A program made the position numbers and the translations under genes. 5,895 bases of DNA from the NCBI GenBank assembly GCA_004562765.1, contig SFRL01000089.1:1-5895 (forward strand), read 5' to 3'. The stretch comes from a bacterium. GTDB taxonomy: Bacteria > Bacillota > Clostridia > Lachnospirales > Lachnospiraceae. This document shows positions 5,077-5,895 of this stretch, piece after piece. Each line of letters starts with the position of its first letter. Position 1 is the stretch's first letter. The notes beneath the pieces are model-generated. The model had not been told where the DNA came from, made no database searches, and saw nothing but the letters and a program-made list of their open reading frames with translations.

Positions 5077-5895
5077 TGAGGAGTTCAGGCAAATTGCGCC
5101 GCCAATTTCAAAGGCCGAACATGATGAGCTGGAAAAAAGCCTGATTGCAGAGGGATGCCGAGATCCGATTGTCATTTGGAACGGCGTCATTTTGGATGGA
5201 CATCATCGCTACGAGATATGCAGGCGTCGAAACATTCCATTTCGGGTGAAGGATTTGCATATAGACTGTCGTGAAGAAGCAATTGCATGGATATGCTCCA
5301 ATCAACTGGGCAGGAGAAACATCAGCGAAGCAACCCGTCAGTACCTGATTGGCAAGCGATACCAAGCGGAGAAGTGTCTGGGCATCAGAAACCCGGAAGG
5401 GTATAACCAATACGTGCAAAAAGAGCTTTCTCCTCAAAATGAGGGGAAACCACTTGCCATTGTCAGCAAGTATGGAATCGCAGCCAATCTGGGAATGGAA
5501 TACGGTGTGGCACATTCAACCATAGAACGATACGGGCGATTCGCTGGCGCAATCGATCAGATCAAGGAGGCCAGCGGGCACTTCGCTGAAGGGATTCTGT
5601 CAGGCCGTGTCTTGGTCAATCAGCATGATGTGCTGGATATGGCTGATCTCAGTGAGCATCAGATCAGGGCAGTGGCACGCGACATTCCACAAGTTCCCCG
5701 ATACCGCTTGGAGCGAGAGCAAATCATTGATTCCATCAGGACAGTACGTCGTCCTCCCGCTGCATCAACGTATCAGCGCCCAACAGACATGACGGCGTCG
5801 ACAGTCAAGGATATGCCGAATTATGACCCGGATGCCGAAGTGGCCAGCCTGACGCTGACCATGCCCTCATGGGGATCGTCCATCAACCGTGTGCG
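5054..5895 (+). CDS. ParB-like N-terminal-domain protein, 3' end outside the window
   Basis: At least 280 codons are open to the right edge with no stop. Residues about 5-75 form a ParB/Srx-like domain: LEKSLIAEGCRDPIVIWNG, then the signature ILDGHHRYEICRRR (46-59) and IPFRV. DGHHRYE replaces the GERRYRA box of chromosomal ParB, as is common in phage and plasmid ParB-like proteins. It is followed by QLGRRNISEATRQYLIGKRY (84-103) and a likely helix-turn-helix at about 139-167 (IAANLGMEYGVAHSTIERYG). The region after 230 is proline- and threonine-rich. The ATG has GGGAGG 6 nt upstream and lies within the end of the preceding gene (23-nt overlap, different frame), so translation is coupled. Expected roles are DNA binding for partition, or regulation; nuclease activity is known in some relatives but cannot be shown here. 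Confidence 0.85.
   Translation, partial: MRIRLSIDEEFRQIAPPISKAEHDELEKSLIAEGCRDPIVIWNGVILDGHHRYEICRRRNIPFRVKDLHIDCREEAIAWICSNQLGRRNISEATRQYLIGKRYQAEKCLGIRNPEGYNQYVQKELSPQNEGKPLAIVSKYGIAANLGMEYGVAHSTIERYGRFAGAIDQIKEASGHFAEGILSGRVLVNQHDVLDMADLSEHQIRAVARDIPQVPRYRLEREQIIDSIRTVRRPPAASTYQRPTDMTASTVKDMPNYDPDAEVASLTLTMPSWGSSINRV

Noticed and set aside
5108..5515. A 135-codon open frame on the minus strand opposite the ParB-like gene
   Set aside because: The plus strand shows the ParB-domain motif in an unbroken frame; the minus-strand frame has no recognised features.

Overview
The window looks like part of a mobile element, most likely an integrated phage or a related integrative element, of a low-to-mid-GC Bacillota, probably a gut-type Clostridia. 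The basis is the strong AGGAGG-type ribosome binding sites, GTG and TTG starts, tightly packed genes, an XRE repressor with its own operator array, a large serine recombinase and a ParB-domain protein. No ribosomal, metabolic or other housekeeping gene is present, and no tRNA, rRNA or CRISPR array was seen. The exact taxon cannot be fixed from the sequence.

Layout. At 1-16 the first five codons of a leftward gene (Met-Asn-Tyr-Ser-Gln) run off the left edge behind a good ribosome binding site. Between it and the rightward XRE repressor gene (228-575) lies a control region with five copies of the core ACTATC/GATAGT, four of them inside nested or perfect dyads. This is the arrangement of an autoregulated repressor facing a repressed divergent operon. 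Convergent to the repressor, with one base between the stop codons, is a leftward three-gene operon read from 1907 to 577: two small proteins of unknown function (104 and 112 aa), then a 223-aa PPP-family phosphoprotein phosphatase resembling phage lambda phosphatase in size and motifs.

A 216-base divergent spacer (1908-2123) separates this operon from a rightward operon. It holds a 53-bp imperfect palindrome (2013-2065), which could be an operator or a recombinase site. The rightward operon encodes a 614-aa serine recombinase (2124-3968), a 230-aa protein (3972-4664), a 132-aa protein (4678-5076) and a ParB/Srx-like protein (5054 to the right edge, incomplete). Spacing is 3 nt, 13 nt and then a 23-nt overlap, so the four genes are almost certainly one transcript.

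The most interesting point is that the C-terminal half of the recombinase has no zinc ribbon. In its place is a domain that recurs, recognisably by eye, in the two following stand-alone proteins. The operon therefore encodes one domain three times: once fused to a serine recombinase catalytic part and twice alone. Recombinase, two satellites and a ParB-like DNA-binding protein may work as one recombination or partition unit. That functional reading is inference; the shared pattern is visible in the sequence.
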